DNA of 64,000 nt. Source: Xylophilus sp. Leaf220. GTDB taxonomy: Bacteria > Pseudomonadota > Gammaproteobacteria > Burkholderiales > Burkholderiaceae_C. Every line of letters begins with the position of its first letter. Position 1 is the stretch's first letter. This document shows, piece by piece, positions 46,421-57,614 of this stretch. A program made the position numbers and the translations under genes. The DNA lies in NCBI RefSeq assembly GCF_001421705.1, contig NZ_LMKO01000023.1, positions 62,001 to 126,000 of the forward strand, read 5' to 3'. The notes under the pieces are model-generated. The model was given only the letters and a program-made list of their open reading frames with translations, was not told where the DNA came from and did no database searches.

Positions 46421-47641
46421 ATGAAGCTCATCCCGCTCAACCTCGACTCGATCCGAATCGGCAAGCCGTTGCCGTTTTCGATACGGACCACCAGCGGCAC
46501 GCTGCTGGCGTCGAAGGGTTTCGTCTTCCAGACCCGCGACCAGGTGCAGACGATGGCCACGCGCGGCGGCACGCTGTGCGTCGACATCGCCGAATCGCCG
46601 GAGCAGCACCGGGCCTTCATGGGCCAGCTCGACGTGCTGGTGCGCAAGGAGCACACGATCGGCCAGATCGCGACCGCCCGGATCGACGCCGGGCTGCCGA
46701 CGGTCGACCTGCGGACCCGGGCCGAGGAGACCCTGCGCAGCGCGCCGCCCGACTGGCACGACATGCAGATCCGCGCGACCGCCCTGCTGCGCGATGCCAA
46801 GGCCCCCGATTTCCTGTCCCGCCTGGGACGGCTGCACGCCGAGCTGGACGTGCTGTCGCGCCGCATGCCCGACGCCACGCTCTTCGCCCTGATCCACTTC
46901 GCCTCGAGCGAGCTGGAGATGTACAGCGCGACGCACGGCATGCTGGTGGCGGTGGTCTGCATCATGGCCGCCCGCGACACCCTCAAATGGGAGCCGTCCA
47001 CGGTCGAGACGGTCGGCAAGGCCGCGCTGACGATGAACATCAGCATGACCGAGCTGCAGGACGAGCTGGCACAGCAGACCGCCCGCCCCAACGAGAACCA
47101 GATGGCGGTGATCGCAGTGCATGCCCACGGCTCGGCCGGGCTGCTGGAGCGCCAGGGCATCACCGATCCGCTGTGGCTCGACGCGGTGCGGCTGCACCAC
47201 GAGCCGCCTTCGGGTCCGCTGCAGGACATGCAGCCGGCCGAACGGCTGGCCCGGCTGATCGAGCGGGCCGACATCTTCGCGGCGCGCCTGTCGCCGCGGG
47301 TGTCGCGCACCGCCATGCCGGCGGCCGTCGCGATGCGGGCCAGCTACCTCGACCAGGACCAGAAGGTCGACGAGGCCGGCAAGGCGCTGTTCAGCGCCAT
47401 CGGCGTGTATCCGCCGGGGTGCTTCGTCAAGCTGGCGAGTAACGAGACGGCCATCGTCCTGAAGCGCGGCCGCACCGGCACCACGCCGAAGGTGGCGGTG
47501 GTGCTGAACCGCCAGGGGTCGCCGATCGGCGAGATGGTGGTACGCGACACGATGCAGCCCGCCTACAAGATCACCGCCGGCGTGACGCACGGCGAGGTGA
47601 AGGTCAAGCTGCAGCTCGACCGCATGCTGGGGATGATCTAG
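46421..47641 (+). CDS. Degenerate HD-GYP domain protein
   Basis: This 406-residue protein resembles HD-GYP phosphodiesterases in length and helical layout. A DUF3391-like N-terminus (about 1-90) is followed by an HD-type region (about 165-310). Key residues are missing: where the HD pair and IGK are expected there is KAALTMNISM, although the later AVHAHGSAGLL and RLHHEPPSG histidines remain. It therefore may not cleave cyclic di-GMP and might instead bind it or act as a scaffold. The window contains two diguanylate cyclases, so a link to that signalling is plausible but unproven. Confidence 0.75.
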   Translation: MKLIPLNLDSIRIGKPLPFSIRTTSGTLLASKGFVFQTRDQVQTMATRGGTLCVDIAESPEQHRAFMGQLDVLVRKEHTIGQIATARIDAGLPTVDLRTRAEETLRSAPPDWHDMQIRATALLRDAKAPDFLSRLGRLHAELDVLSRRMPDATLFALIHFASSELEMYSATHGMLVAVVCIMAARDTLKWEPSTVETVGKAALTMNISMTELQDELAQQTARPNENQMAVIAVHAHGSAGLLERQGITDPLWLDAVRLHHEPPSGPLQDMQPAERLARLIERADIFAARLSPRVSRTAMPAAVAMRASYLDQDQKVDEAGKALFSAIGVYPPGCFVKLASNETAIVLKRGRTGTTPKVAVVLNRQGSPIGEMVVRDTMQPAYKITAGVTHGEVKVKLQLDRMLGMI

Positions 47642-47736
47642 CTCTCCCCCGGGCTGCGCGCTTCGCGTCTTCGCCTACCCCCTTCCGGGGGCAGTGCCGG
47701 TGGGCCGGCGGAGCCGGACCCACGGCACCCCTGAAA
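47642..47736 (+). repeat. Gene-end palindromic repeat, copy A
   Basis: It shows CTTCGCGTCTTCGCCTACCCCC, a C5/G5 hairpin (CCCCCTTCCGGGGG), then a CCGGCGGAGCCGG hairpin and CACCCCTG. It starts directly at the stop of the HD-GYP-like gene and fills the gap to the convergent diiron protein. Confidence 0.65.
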
Positions 47737-47784
47737 TGAAGACCGCCGACTGTCAGCCTGGGCGATTCCGCCAGGTGGCGGCGC

Positions 47785-48663
47785 TCAGACCGGCTGTTCG
47801 CTGACGGCGGGTGTGATGGCCGGCGACGCGGCGGCGACCGATGCGCCCAGTTCCTTGCGGTAGCGGTTCAACTCCTGCACCGTGGCGAAGGTGCGGCCGA
47901 GCAGCAGGCTCAGGTTGTGCAGGATGCGCTCGCCCACCTTGCCTTCCCAGGCGGCGTCGAACTTGATCTGGGTGTCGAGCCAGTGCTCCAGCCATTCCGG
48001 ATCGGGCATGCGGCTCTGGATGGTGTCGCGCGGGAACAGGGACTTGTTGACGTGCAGGTTGGTCGGGTGGAGCGCCTGCGCGGTGCGCCGGGCGCTGGCC
48101 ATCAGCACGCCGACCTTGGTGAAGGCCAGCCTGGCCTCGTCGCCCGACTTGGCGATCGCCCGCTTCATGTAGCGCAGGTAGGCGCCGCCGTGGCGGGCTT
48201 CGTCCTGGCTTAGGGTGGTGTAGATCTGCTTGATGACCGGCTCGGTGTGCCATTCGGCCGCGCGGCGGTACCAGTGGTTGAGGCGGATCTCGCCGCAGAA
48301 ATGCAGCATCAGCGTCTCGAGCGGCGGTGCCGGATCGAAATCGAAGCGGATGTCGTGCAGTTCCTTCTCGGTCGGCGCATGTTGAGGCGCGAAGCGCTTC
48401 AGGTACTCCATCAGCACCAGCGAGTGCTTCTGCTCCTCGAAGAACCAGATCGACATGAAGGCCGAGAAGTCGCTGTCGTCGCGGTTGTCGCGCAGGAACA
48501 TCTCGGTGGCCGGCAGGGCCGCCCATTCGGTGATCGCGTTCATCTTGACCGTCTCGGCCTGCTCGTCGGTCAGGAGCGAGGCGTCGAACGTGTCCCACGG
48601 AATGTCCCGGTCCATGTCCCAGCGCACGGATTCGAGTTGCTTGAAGAGTTCGGGGTAGAGCAT
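47785..48663 (-). CDS. Ferritin-like diiron protein
   Basis: This 292-residue protein has the four-helix diiron pattern: Glu in NAITEWAALPATEMFL (about residues 42-57), FFEEQKH (75-80), a third-helix Glu in HFCGEIRLNHWYRR, and QDEARHGG. It is similar to acyl-ACP-desaturase-like and ferritin-like proteins annotated widely in Burkholderiales. It could be an oxygenase or desaturase; iron storage is less likely at this size. It is divergent from the glutathione peroxidase gene across 200 bases. The reaction is unknown. Confidence 0.8.
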   Translation of the reverse strand: MLYPELFKQLESVRWDMDRDIPWDTFDASLLTDEQAETVKMNAITEWAALPATEMFLRDNRDDSDFSAFMSIWFFEEQKHSLVLMEYLKRFAPQHAPTEKELHDIRFDFDPAPPLETLMLHFCGEIRLNHWYRRAAEWHTEPVIKQIYTTLSQDEARHGGAYLRYMKRAIAKSGDEARLAFTKVGVLMASARRTAQALHPTNLHVNKSLFPRDTIQSRMPDPEWLEHWLDTQIKFDAAWEGKVGERILHNLSLLLGRTFATVQELNRYRKELGASVAAASPAITPAVSEQPV

Positions 48664-48863
48664 GGCAGTCCTTGTAATGCCTCAATTTTAGGCGGCGCCC
48701 CCGGGTGGAATCGCCTTAAGCGGCACCGCCGCAAGGGAGATGCAAGCCGTTCGCGCCCGCGGCTTTCGCGGCCGCGGGACGGTGTCTTACAAGCCGCGAG
48801 CCGGGCGGCGGCCGGCCGCCTCCACTCGACAGACGGCGTGTTCTGCCGCACCATCCGCCCACC

Positions 48864-49487
48864 ATGCACATCCTGACCCGCGCTCGCCGGCTCCCCGGCT
48901 TCCTGGCCGCCCTGGCGTTCTGCGCCGCCGGCCCCTCCCATGCCGCGACGCCTGCCGCCACGGCCGCACCCGATGCCGCCGCCACCACGGCCTATCCGGC
49001 CGCCTGCCCCGCCACGCTGCGCTACACCTTCGACCGGCTGCAGGACGAGAAGCCGCAGTCGCTCTGCCAGTACAGCGGCAAGGTGCTGCTGGTAGTCAAT
49101 ACCGCCAGCTTCTGCGGCTTCACCCCGCAGTACAAGGGGCTGGAGGCGCTGCATGCCAAATACAAGGACCGCGGGCTGGTGGTGCTGGGCTTCCCGTCCA
49201 ACGACTTCGCGCAGGAATCGGCGTCGAACAAGGAGATCGCCGACTTCTGCGAGAACACCTTCGGCGTGCAGTTCCCGATGTTCACCAAGACGGCAGTGCG
49301 CGGCGCCGATGCCCATCCGTTCTTCCGGCAGCTGGCCCAGGCCACCGGCACCGCGCCCAAGTGGAATTTCTACAAGTACCTGGTCGGGCGCGACGGCCGC
49401 ATCGTCGAAAGCTACAGCAGCATGACCTCGCCCGACAGCCGCGACCTGGTGCGCGACGTGGAGAAGCTGCTGGCGGCGAAGAATTGA
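48864..49487 (+). CDS. Exported glutathione peroxidase
   Basis: This 207-residue protein has a signal peptide (about 1-27, ending SHAA) and a glutathione peroxidase domain: NTASFCGFTPQYKGLEAL with the peroxidatic cysteine, GFPSNDFAQESASN, and KWNFYKYLVGRDG with the conserved tryptophan. The usual Gln after Asn in the second motif is Asp here (SND for CNQ), seen in some bacterial relatives. It probably reduces lipid or hydrogen peroxides in the periplasm, using thioredoxin-like reductants. A terminator follows. Confidence 0.92.
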   Translation: MHILTRARRLPGFLAALAFCAAGPSHAATPAATAAPDAAATTAYPAACPATLRYTFDRLQDEKPQSLCQYSGKVLLVVNTASFCGFTPQYKGLEALHAKYKDRGLVVLGFPSNDFAQESASNKEIADFCENTFGVQFPMFTKTAVRGADAHPFFRQLAQATGTAPKWNFYKYLVGRDGRIVESYSSMTSPDSRDLVRDVEKLLAAKN

Positions 49488-49582
49488 ACCCGGCTCTTTC
49501 CTGACAGCCAGCTTACAAAGGCTTACGCAAACGGATCGGTGGCGGCGGAACCCGGGTGCTCGCTCCCGCTCATACAGAGCAC

Positions 49583-49611
49583 GGGCGGCAGACACCGCCC
49601 ACCGGTTTTTT
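49583..49611 (+). terminator. Terminator of the glutathione peroxidase gene
   Basis: GGGCGG pairs with CCGCCC across a 6-base loop (CAGACA), with a T6 run (49606-49611) five bases after the stem. It lies 96 bases past the stop. Confidence 0.6.
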
Positions 49612-49637
49612 GTTGCGAAGCCTTCCGGTCCCCGTGA

Positions 49638-52088
<2,451 letters not shown>

Positions 52089-52089
52089 A

Positions 52090-52203
52090 GCACACCCCCA
52101 GGCTTCGCACGCCGCTGCCGCGGCGTGTCGTTCGCCCACCCCCTTGCAGGGGACGATGCGCGTCGGCCGGCGGAGCCGGACCGACCGCATCCCTGGTGAA
52201 CAT
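52090..52203 (+). repeat. Gene-end palindromic repeat, copy B
   Basis: It shows CACCCCCAGGCTTCGCA, a GCCGC-TGC-GCGGC-like hairpin, ACCCCCTTGCAGGGG, CCGGCGGAGCCGG and CATCCCTGG in the same order as the other copies. It links purB and yaeQ. Confidence 0.7.
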
Positions 52204-52228
52204 CCACCGCGCTTAATTGGAGCCTGCC

Positions 52229-52789
52229 ATGGCACTCAAATCGACCATCTTCAAGGCGAGCATCGCCATTGCGGACATCGACCACAACTACTACGCCGAC
52301 CATGCGCTGACCCTGGCGCGCCATCCGAGCGAGACCGACGAGCGGATGATGATCCGCCTGGCCGCGCTGGCGCTGAACGCGCACCAGCTGCAGACCACCT
52401 GCGGCGGCGACGGCACCCTGGCCTTCGGCGCCGGGCTGTCGAACCCCGAAGACCCCGACGTGAGCCTGCGCGACTTCACCGGCCGCACCCGGCTTTGGAT
52501 CGAGGTGGGCCAGCCCGAAGACAAGCCGCTTTCGAAGGCCTGCAGCAAGGCCGACGCGGTGCTGCTCTACTGCTTCAACCACGCGGCCGAGGTCTGGTGG
52601 AAGGGCATCGAGAACAAGCTGACCCGGCTCGACAAGCTGCAGGTCTGGCGGGTGCCCACCGACCAGTCGCAGGAACTGGCCGCCCTGGCCCAGCGGAGCA
52701 TGCACCTGCAGGCGACGGTGCAGGACGGCGTGCTGGCGCTGGGCGACGAGAAGACCACGGTGACGGTGGAGTGCGTCCGCTGGAAGTAG
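52229..52789 (+). CDS. yaeQ: YaeQ family protein
   Basis: This 186-residue protein matches YaeQ, a conserved family with a PD-(D/E)XK nuclease-like fold (MALKSTIFKASIAIADIDHN, HPSETDERMMIRLAALAL, LWIEVGQPEDKPLSKA). Its role is uncertain; an early link to transcription elongation by analogy with RfaH has been doubted. The Met at 52229 has a TTGGAGCC ribosome site and is preferred over the codon four residues earlier. Confidence 0.92.
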   Translation: MALKSTIFKASIAIADIDHNYYADHALTLARHPSETDERMMIRLAALALNAHQLQTTCGGDGTLAFGAGLSNPEDPDVSLRDFTGRTRLWIEVGQPEDKPLSKACSKADAVLLYCFNHAAEVWWKGIENKLTRLDKLQVWRVPTDQSQELAALAQRSMHLQATVQDGVLALGDEKTTVTVECVRWK

Positions 52790-52808
52790 CGGCGGCTTCG
52801 CGTTCGGC

Positions 52809-53117
52809 CTAGCCGCGCGGCATCGGCGCGCCGCAGTTCCAGCATTCCTCGAAGCCGCCCTCGATCGCCTCGCCGCAGCCCGGGCAGGCCCAGCGCCGCT
52901 GGGGCAGCGCTTGGAGCTGGTCGAGCAGGGTGCGCGCGGCGGCGGCATGCTCGTCGTGGCGCACCCAGATCTCGGGCAGGCAGTCGCCCGGCGCGAGCTC
53001 GCCGGCGGCGCTGCCCAGGAACAGGCGCTGGATCGACGCGGGATAGCCGGCCTCGCACAGCAGGTCGGCCCAGACGGTGGCGATCGCCGCGTTCGGCGCC
53101 TGGGCGATGCGGATCAT
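52809..53117 (-). CDS. DUF2007 / zinc-ribbon small protein
   Basis: This 102-residue protein has an N-terminal DUF2007-like signal-transducing fold (about 1-70, IRIAQAPNAAIATVWADLL) and a C-terminal zinc ribbon with two Cys pairs (WACPGCGEAI, ECWNCGAPMP). The function is unknown. Its ATG overlaps the stop of the upstream DUF3717/DUF1289 gene (ATGA), so the two are co-translated. Confidence 0.82.
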   Translation of the reverse strand: MIRIAQAPNAAIATVWADLLCEAGYPASIQRLFLGSAAGELAPGDCLPEIWVRHDEHAAAARTLLDQLQALPQRRWACPGCGEAIEGGFEECWNCGAPMPRG

Positions 53118-53578
53118 CGCGGGCCGAACATCGGCACCGGCCGGGCGTCGCCGTCGTCCCGGTCCTCGCTGCGGCCCTCTGCGGCGCGCTCGGCATAGCG
53201 GTTGAAGCGCCAGGCGCTGCCCTCCAGGGTGATGCGGCGCCAGGTGGCGCGCTTCTCGGCGGGTGCCATGCCCGGCCAGTGCTGCACCTCGAAGAAGGTG
53301 CGCCCGCAGCCCTTGCACATCTCGTCGCCCTGGCTGGTGGAGCAGATCGCGATGCAGGGCGTGTCGGGCGTCGTCTCGTACCAGGCATGCCAGGCCTCCC
53401 ACGCGGCGGGCGGAAAGCCCTGCTGCGCGACCTCGTCGTGGTGGAAGTACACCATCAGCGCATAGACCTCGGCCAGCGCCCGCACCTCGGCCGCCAGGGT
53501 CACCCCGTCGGGCGAGGGCTTCCTCGTCCGCCAGTAGTTGATGGCGGATTCGATGTCGGTGATGTGGAGGGCGGCCAT
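53114..53578 (-). CDS. DUF3717-DUF1289 protein
   Basis: This 154-residue protein joins an N-terminal DUF3717 domain (HITDIESAINYWRTRKPS, about 1-75) to a DUF1289 cysteine-rich domain (DTPCIAICSTSQGDEMCKGC, four cysteines) that probably binds a metal. DUF1289 proteins are common and uncharacterised. The two-domain form is typical of Comamonadaceae and Burkholderiaceae. It is translationally coupled to the small zinc-ribbon protein downstream, which suggests a shared task. Confidence 0.85.
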   Translation of the reverse strand: MAALHITDIESAINYWRTRKPSPDGVTLAAEVRALAEVYALMVYFHHDEVAQQGFPPAAWEAWHAWYETTPDTPCIAICSTSQGDEMCKGCGRTFFEVQHWPGMAPAEKRATWRRITLEGSAWRFNRYAERAAEGRSEDRDDGDARPVPMFGPR

Positions 53579-53803
53579 GCGGCGTGGTGGGGTGCGGCGG
53601 CGGGCCGCGAAGGGAGCGCGATGATAGCGACCGGGGCCGCCCGGCGCTTCGTCCGCAAAACGCTTGCCATCATTTATATAGCTGTCAGCCTTTACTGGCC
53701 GCCGGCTGCGGCATGTTTCGGCTCGAAAACCGCGGGAAACTCCCTGCAACAAATAGGCCGGCGCGGCTTGCCGGCCCGTGCGCGCCAATGCTCTAATACC
53801 TGC
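53579..53803 (+). promoter_or_regulatory. terC promoter region with repeat copy 7
   Basis: Repeat copy 7 occupies 53664-53735 (TTGCCATCATTTATATAGCTG, GGCCGCCGGC, then TTTCGGCTCGAAA). A promoter TTGCCG (53768-53773), 18-base spacer and TCTAAT (53792-53797) would place the transcript start near 53804, exactly at the first base of the riboswitch. Confidence 0.55.
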
Positions 53804-53956
53804 ACGAAGGGGAGTAGCTCCCGCTTCTTGCCGCACAGGGAGGCACCCCAGGGTGCTGTGGCAAGAGGTATCGGCAAGTCGTCAATACGAAGTACAACAC
53901 TTCCGGCTTGCTGGGCATCAAAATCTGCATTACAGCGTGCCGAGCAAGACCTTCGA
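53804..53956 (+). ncRNA. yybP-ykoY manganese riboswitch
   Basis: The conserved core GGGGAGTAGC (53809-53818), the internal CGTCAATACG stretch (53880-53889) and the closing GAGCAAGACC agree with the yybP-ykoY family. CGAAGG (53805-53810) pairs with CCTTCG (53950-53955) to form stem P1. It lies 126 bases before a TerC-family gene, a standard partner of this Mn2+-sensing RNA. Expression of terC is therefore expected to rise with manganese. Confidence 0.88.
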
Positions 53957-54081
53957 TTGGAACCTTTTGCGGGTTTGGTCGAAGTGTGTCTGCCCCCTGC
54001 GCCGCCGTGCGCCGGGATCGTGCCCTTCGTCCATGCCTGCTCCAGGTTGTTGATCGAAACGATATCTCGGAGCTTGTTTTC

Positions 54082-54825
54082 ATGGAAATGTTTTCCACAC
54101 CCTGGTGGTCGGCGCTGCTCGCCATCATCCTCATCGACCTCGTCCTGGCAGGCGACAACGCGATCGTGATCGCGCTGGCCGCGCGGAAACTTCCGCCGGC
54201 CCTGCAGAAAAAAGCCATCATCTGGGGCACCGTCGGTGCCATCGTCGTGCGCTCTGTCATGACCGTCGGCGTGGTCTGGCTGCTGAAGATTCCGGGCCTG
54301 ATGCTGGTCGGCGGCCTGGGCCTGCTCTACATCGCATGGAAGCTCCTGGCCGACCAGGGCCATGACGACGGCGAAGAGCATGCCACCGGCGCCACCACCT
54401 TCTGGGGCGCGATGAAGACCATCGTGATCGCCGATGCGCTGATGGGCATCGACAACGTGCTGGGTGTGGCCGGTGCCGCGCACGGCGCGTTCGACCTGGT
54501 CGTGATCGGCCTCCTGATCAGCATCCCGATCGTGGTGTTCGGCAGCACTCTGGTGCTGAAGCTGGTCGAGAAATTCCCGATCATCATCCAGCTGGGTTCC
54601 GCTGTGCTGGCCTTCACCGCCGCCAAGATGATCGTCAACGAGCGCCTGCTCGCCGACTTCTTCAAGGGTGGCGAGACGATCCACCAGGTCGCCTATTGGG
54701 GGGTCTGCATCGTCGCCATCGTCGGCGTGCTGGTCGCGGGCTGGATGTCCACCCGCCGCCGCGTACCCGGCTCCGAGCGTATCGACCAGGCCAAGACCGC
54801 GGCCAAGGTCAATCCGATCGACTGA
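54082..54825 (+). CDS. TerC-family membrane protein (manganese export)
   Basis: This 247-residue inner-membrane protein has about seven helices. The N-terminal LIDLVLAGDNAIVIALAARK and the later DALMGIDNVLGVAGAAHG carry the paired metal-binding aspartates and asparagines of the TerC/Alx family. Members downstream of the yybP-ykoY riboswitch are linked to manganese efflux or metal supply to exported proteins. The start is the Met before EMFSTPWW, with an AG-rich ribosome site. It is followed by a small stress-type protein in the same direction. Confidence 0.93.
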   Translation: MEMFSTPWWSALLAIILIDLVLAGDNAIVIALAARKLPPALQKKAIIWGTVGAIVVRSVMTVGVVWLLKIPGLMLVGGLGLLYIAWKLLADQGHDDGEEHATGATTFWGAMKTIVIADALMGIDNVLGVAGAAHGAFDLVVIGLLISIPIVVFGSTLVLKLVEKFPIIIQLGSAVLAFTAAKMIVNERLLADFFKGGETIHQVAYWGVCIVAIVGVLVAGWMSTRRRVPGSERIDQAKTAAKVNPID

Positions 54826-54878
54826 TGCGTATGACCGAGATCCGTTTGCCCCCGTTCCACCACCCCGAAGGAGCTTTC

Positions 54879-55337
54879 ATGGACAAGATCATTGTGTACG
54901 TCGACGATGCGTCCTATGCGCAGCAGCAACTGGCGACCTTGCGCGGCAGCGCCCGCAGCGCGGCCCAGCCGGTGCAGTGGGTGGTGGTGGCCTGCGCGCC
55001 CCGCATGACCCACCGCATCAGCAAGTGGGTCAGCCACAGCGCCCGCGAGAGCTGGCGCGCCAAGTGGGCCGACAAGCTGTTCGGCGAAGCCCTGCCCTGG
55101 CTGCAGGCGCACGGCGACACGGTGGTGCCGGTGCTGGCCAAGGGCCCGCTGCCGGAGCTGACCGAGCGCCTGCTGTCGGAACACCCCGGCTCCCGCGTGT
55201 TGGACGCCCGCCGGCCGAAGTTCGGCCAGGACCTGCAGCCGGTCAGCGGCGACCAGCCGGCGGCCAAGGAAAGCCGTTGGGTGGTTCCGGGCGCCGTGAT
55301 GGGCATGGGCGCCATGCTCGTTCTGGCGGCGGAGTAG
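54879..55337 (+). CDS. Hypothetical protein, possibly universal-stress-like
   Basis: This 152-residue protein starts MDKIIVYVDDASYAQQQL after a good AAGGAG ribosome site and ends with a hydrophobic stretch (VVPGAVMGMGAMLVLAA). The first strand resembles universal-stress or nucleotide-binding proteins, but no ATP motif is clear. It follows the TerC gene by 53 bases and may be co-regulated by the manganese riboswitch. The function is unknown. Confidence 0.7.
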   Translation: MDKIIVYVDDASYAQQQLATLRGSARSAAQPVQWVVVACAPRMTHRISKWVSHSARESWRAKWADKLFGEALPWLQAHGDTVVPVLAKGPLPELTERLLSEHPGSRVLDARRPKFGQDLQPVSGDQPAAKESRWVVPGAVMGMGAMLVLAAE

Positions 55338-55338
55338 G

Positions 55339-55440
55339 CACACCCCCAGGCTTCGCACTGCGTGTCTTCGCCCACCCCCTTGCAGGGGGCGATGCCAGGA
55401 GACCGGCGGAGCCGGATCTCCGGTATCCCTGGTAGTGGAT
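55339..55440 (+). repeat. Gene-end palindromic repeat, copy C
   Basis: It shows CACCCCCAGGCTTCGCA, then CGTGTCTTCGCCCACCCCCTTGCAGGGGG, then CCGGCGGAGCCGG and ATCCCTGG. It begins within two bases of the stop before it. Confidence 0.75.
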
Positions 55441-55506
55441 ATGCGGCGTTGTGAATGATCGGACACCGGGAGCGGCGCCAGCCGCTGCCCGGTGTATTCT
55501 TTTGGG

Positions 55507-55860
55507 ATGAAGCTGATCCTTAAATGGCTGCTGAGCGCGGCCGCCCTGCTGTCCGTGGCCTACGTGTACGACGGCGTCGAAGTGCGCGATTTCACCGCCG
55601 CCTTGGTGGCCGCCTTCGTCATCGGCCTGTTCAACGTCGTGCTGCGGCCGGTCCTGGTCGTGCTGACGCTGCCGGTGACGGTCATCACGCTGGGGCTCTT
55701 TCTCTTCGTCATCAACGCGCTGATGTTCTGGGCCGCCTCGGGCGTGCTCACCGGTTTCCACGTCACCGGCTTCGGCGCGGCGCTGATCGGCTCGCTGCTC
55801 TACTCGGTGCTGGGCATCGTGATCGAGTCAGCGCTCGGCGGCCTCTTCTCGAAGGCGTAG
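55507..55860 (+). CDS. Phage-holin-family small membrane protein
   Basis: This 117-residue protein of the Phage_holin_4_2 family has four hydrophobic segments (MKLILKWLLSAAALLSVAYV, FTAALVAAFVIGLFNVVL, VLTLPVTVITLGLFLFVINA and the last 35 residues). Chromosomal members are not phage holins, and their role is unknown. Its last 33 bases overlap the 3' end of the convergent protease gene. Confidence 0.88.
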   Translation: MKLILKWLLSAAALLSVAYVYDGVEVRDFTAALVAAFVIGLFNVVLRPVLVVLTLPVTVITLGLFLFVINALMFWAASGVLTGFHVTGFGAALIGSLLYSVLGIVIESALGGLFSKA

Positions 55861-57459
55861 CTCGGCCTCGCGCAGGCGGGTGTCGATGATCGACGCCTCC
55901 ACGTAGTCGGCACCCGGGCCGCCGGCCCGCATCAGCTCCTGCCCGGCCCGGTACCGGTCGACAGCGCCCTGCCAGTCCACATGGGCGACCTGCGCCTCGG
56001 CCTCGGCCCGCAGGGCGCGCAGCGGCTGGCCGTCGGCGCGGTAGGCGGTCGCCAGCAGTTGCCAGGCGGTGGCGTCGCGCGGGTTGCGGGCCACCCAGGT
56101 CTGCAGCCGGTCGGATACGTCGCGGGCGCCGCTGCCGTGCTGGCTGGCCTGGGCGTAGTAGAGCAGCTCGGGCCGGCCGGCCGGTGCCGCCTTGTCGGCC
56201 GGCGCGGCCAGGGAGGCCGCGGCCGCCGCGCCGCGGTTCTCGGTGAGTTCGATCTCGGCGCCCAGCAGCCGCGCCAGGCGTGCCGGCCGCGCGTCGCCGG
56301 CCACCAGCGGCACCAGCCGGGCCGCGAGCCTGCGGGCATGGTCCAGGTCGCGCTGCTGCACGCTGGCGAGGGCACCGGCATAGAGCGCCACCACCTGCCG
56401 CGCCGGCGGCTGGGCCTTGAAGCCGCCCTGGTCCGGCTCGCCCGCCCAGGCGCGCAGGGCATCGACGCCGGGCCGCGACACGACCCGGGCGCGGGCGGCG
56501 ATCATCGCGTGCTCCAGCCCGCCGGGCATCGCCGCGGCGGTGACGTTGATCGCCGGCAGCACGCCGGCGGTGGACGGCGCCCGGGCGGGATCGGCATCGG
56601 GCGCGCGGCCGGCCGTGTCGGGCACGAGCCCTGCCATCGGCAGCCGGGAGCGCATGTCGGCGATCCGCTCGGTGGTGAGCGGGTGGCTGCGCAAATACGG
56701 GAACGATCCGTTGTCGTTGATCCGCGAGGCCTGCTGCAGCTTCTCGAACATGCCGGCGAAGCCCTGCCCGTCGAAGCCCGCGCCGGTCATCACGCCGTAG
56801 CCCACCCGGTCGGCCTCGCGCTCCATCGCCCGGGAGAAGTTGAGTTGGCCCTGGGCATGGACCGCCGTGCCGCCGACGATCAGCGCGTTGGCCGCCTGCG
56901 GGCTGCGGCTGGCGGCCAGCGCGCCCATCACCATCGCGGCCAGCATCAGCGGGGTGCTGCGGCTCTGCTGCGTCATCAGGCGGGAGATGTGCCGCTGCGT
57001 CACATGGCTCAGCTCGTGCGCCAGCACCGAGGCAAGTTCGTCGCGCGACGCGGTGATCGCGATCAGCCCGGCATGCACGCCCAGGTAGCCGCCCGGCAGC
57101 GCGAAGGCGTTGACCGTACGGTCGCGGCCCAGCAGCACCTCCCAGGCGAAGCGCTCCTGCAGCTCGTCGCTCATCTCGCCGCGGGCGCGTGCCGCCGCCA
57201 TCAGGGATTGCCAGATCGTCTGGATGTACTCGACCAGCACCGGGTCGTCGACGAAGTCCGGGTCGCGGTAGAGCGAGCGGGCGATGCGGTCGCCCAGCCG
57301 GCGCTCGGCAGCGGCGCTCATCTCGCTGCCGTCGCCCAGCGTCGGCAGCTGCGCATGCACGGCGGCGGGCAGCGCCAGCGGTACCGCCACCGCGGCGATC
57401 AGCAGGGTGCGCAGGGGCCGGCGCAGCGCCCGCGGGCAGGACGGGAAGGCGAAAGGCAT
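55828..57459 (-). CDS. BepA-like periplasmic M48 metalloprotease
   Basis: This 543-residue protein resembles BepA (YfgC), which assists or degrades outer-membrane proteins such as LptD. A signal peptide (about 1-37, ending VHA) precedes the zinc site [13 protein letters not shown] and the [10 protein letters not shown] motif with the third ligand. Plug-loop and helical repeat regions (TPR-like, about 330-540) follow. The start at the Met before [11 protein letters not shown] gives a clean signal peptide. Its end overlaps the holin-like gene. Confidence 0.92.
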   Translation of the reverse strand: MPFAFPSCPRALRRPLRTLLIAAVAVPLALPAAVHAQLPTLGDGSEMSAAAERRLGDRIARSLYRDPDFVDDPVLVEYIQTIWQSLMAAARARGEMSDELQERFAWEVLLGRDRTVNAFALPGGYLGVHAGLIAITASRDELASVLAHELSHVTQRHISRLMTQQSRSTPLMLAAMVMGALAASRSPQAANALIVGGTAVHAQGQLNFSRAMEREADRVGYGVMTGAGFDGQGFAGMFEKLQQASRINDNGSFPYLRSHPLTTERIADMRSRLPMAGLVPDTAGRAPDADPARAPSTAGVLPAINVTAAAMPGGLEHAMIAARARVVSRPGVDALRAWAGEPDQGGFKAQPPARQVVALYAGALASVQQRDLDHARRLAARLVPLVAGDARPARLARLLGAEIELTENRGAAAAASLAAPADKAAPAGRPELLYYAQASQHGSGARDVSDRLQTWVARNPRDATAWQLLATAYRADGQPLRALRAEAEAQVAHVDWQGAVDRYRAGQELMRAGGPGADYVEASIIDTRLREAELRLREEAAER

Positions 57460-57614
57460 CGCCGTATGATGCGCGAAGACGGCGAACGTTCGGCGTTTTT
57501 CGCGCGTCCGGCGAGGCCATCGCAACCCGCCGCACCCCTGCACCGGCCTGCGCCGCCGCGTCGTCCACCCCTCGCCTTCGTTCCTTTCTGCCCACGCTGT
57601 TCCTGGAGAGCGCC

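Noticed and set aside
53908-54081. N-terminal extension of the TerC protein
   Set aside because: The extension would be translated from the riboswitch and leader; the Met at 54082 fits the family.
55507-55860. Prophage evidence from the holin-like gene
   Set aside because: Chromosomal members of this family are common and no other phage genes are near.
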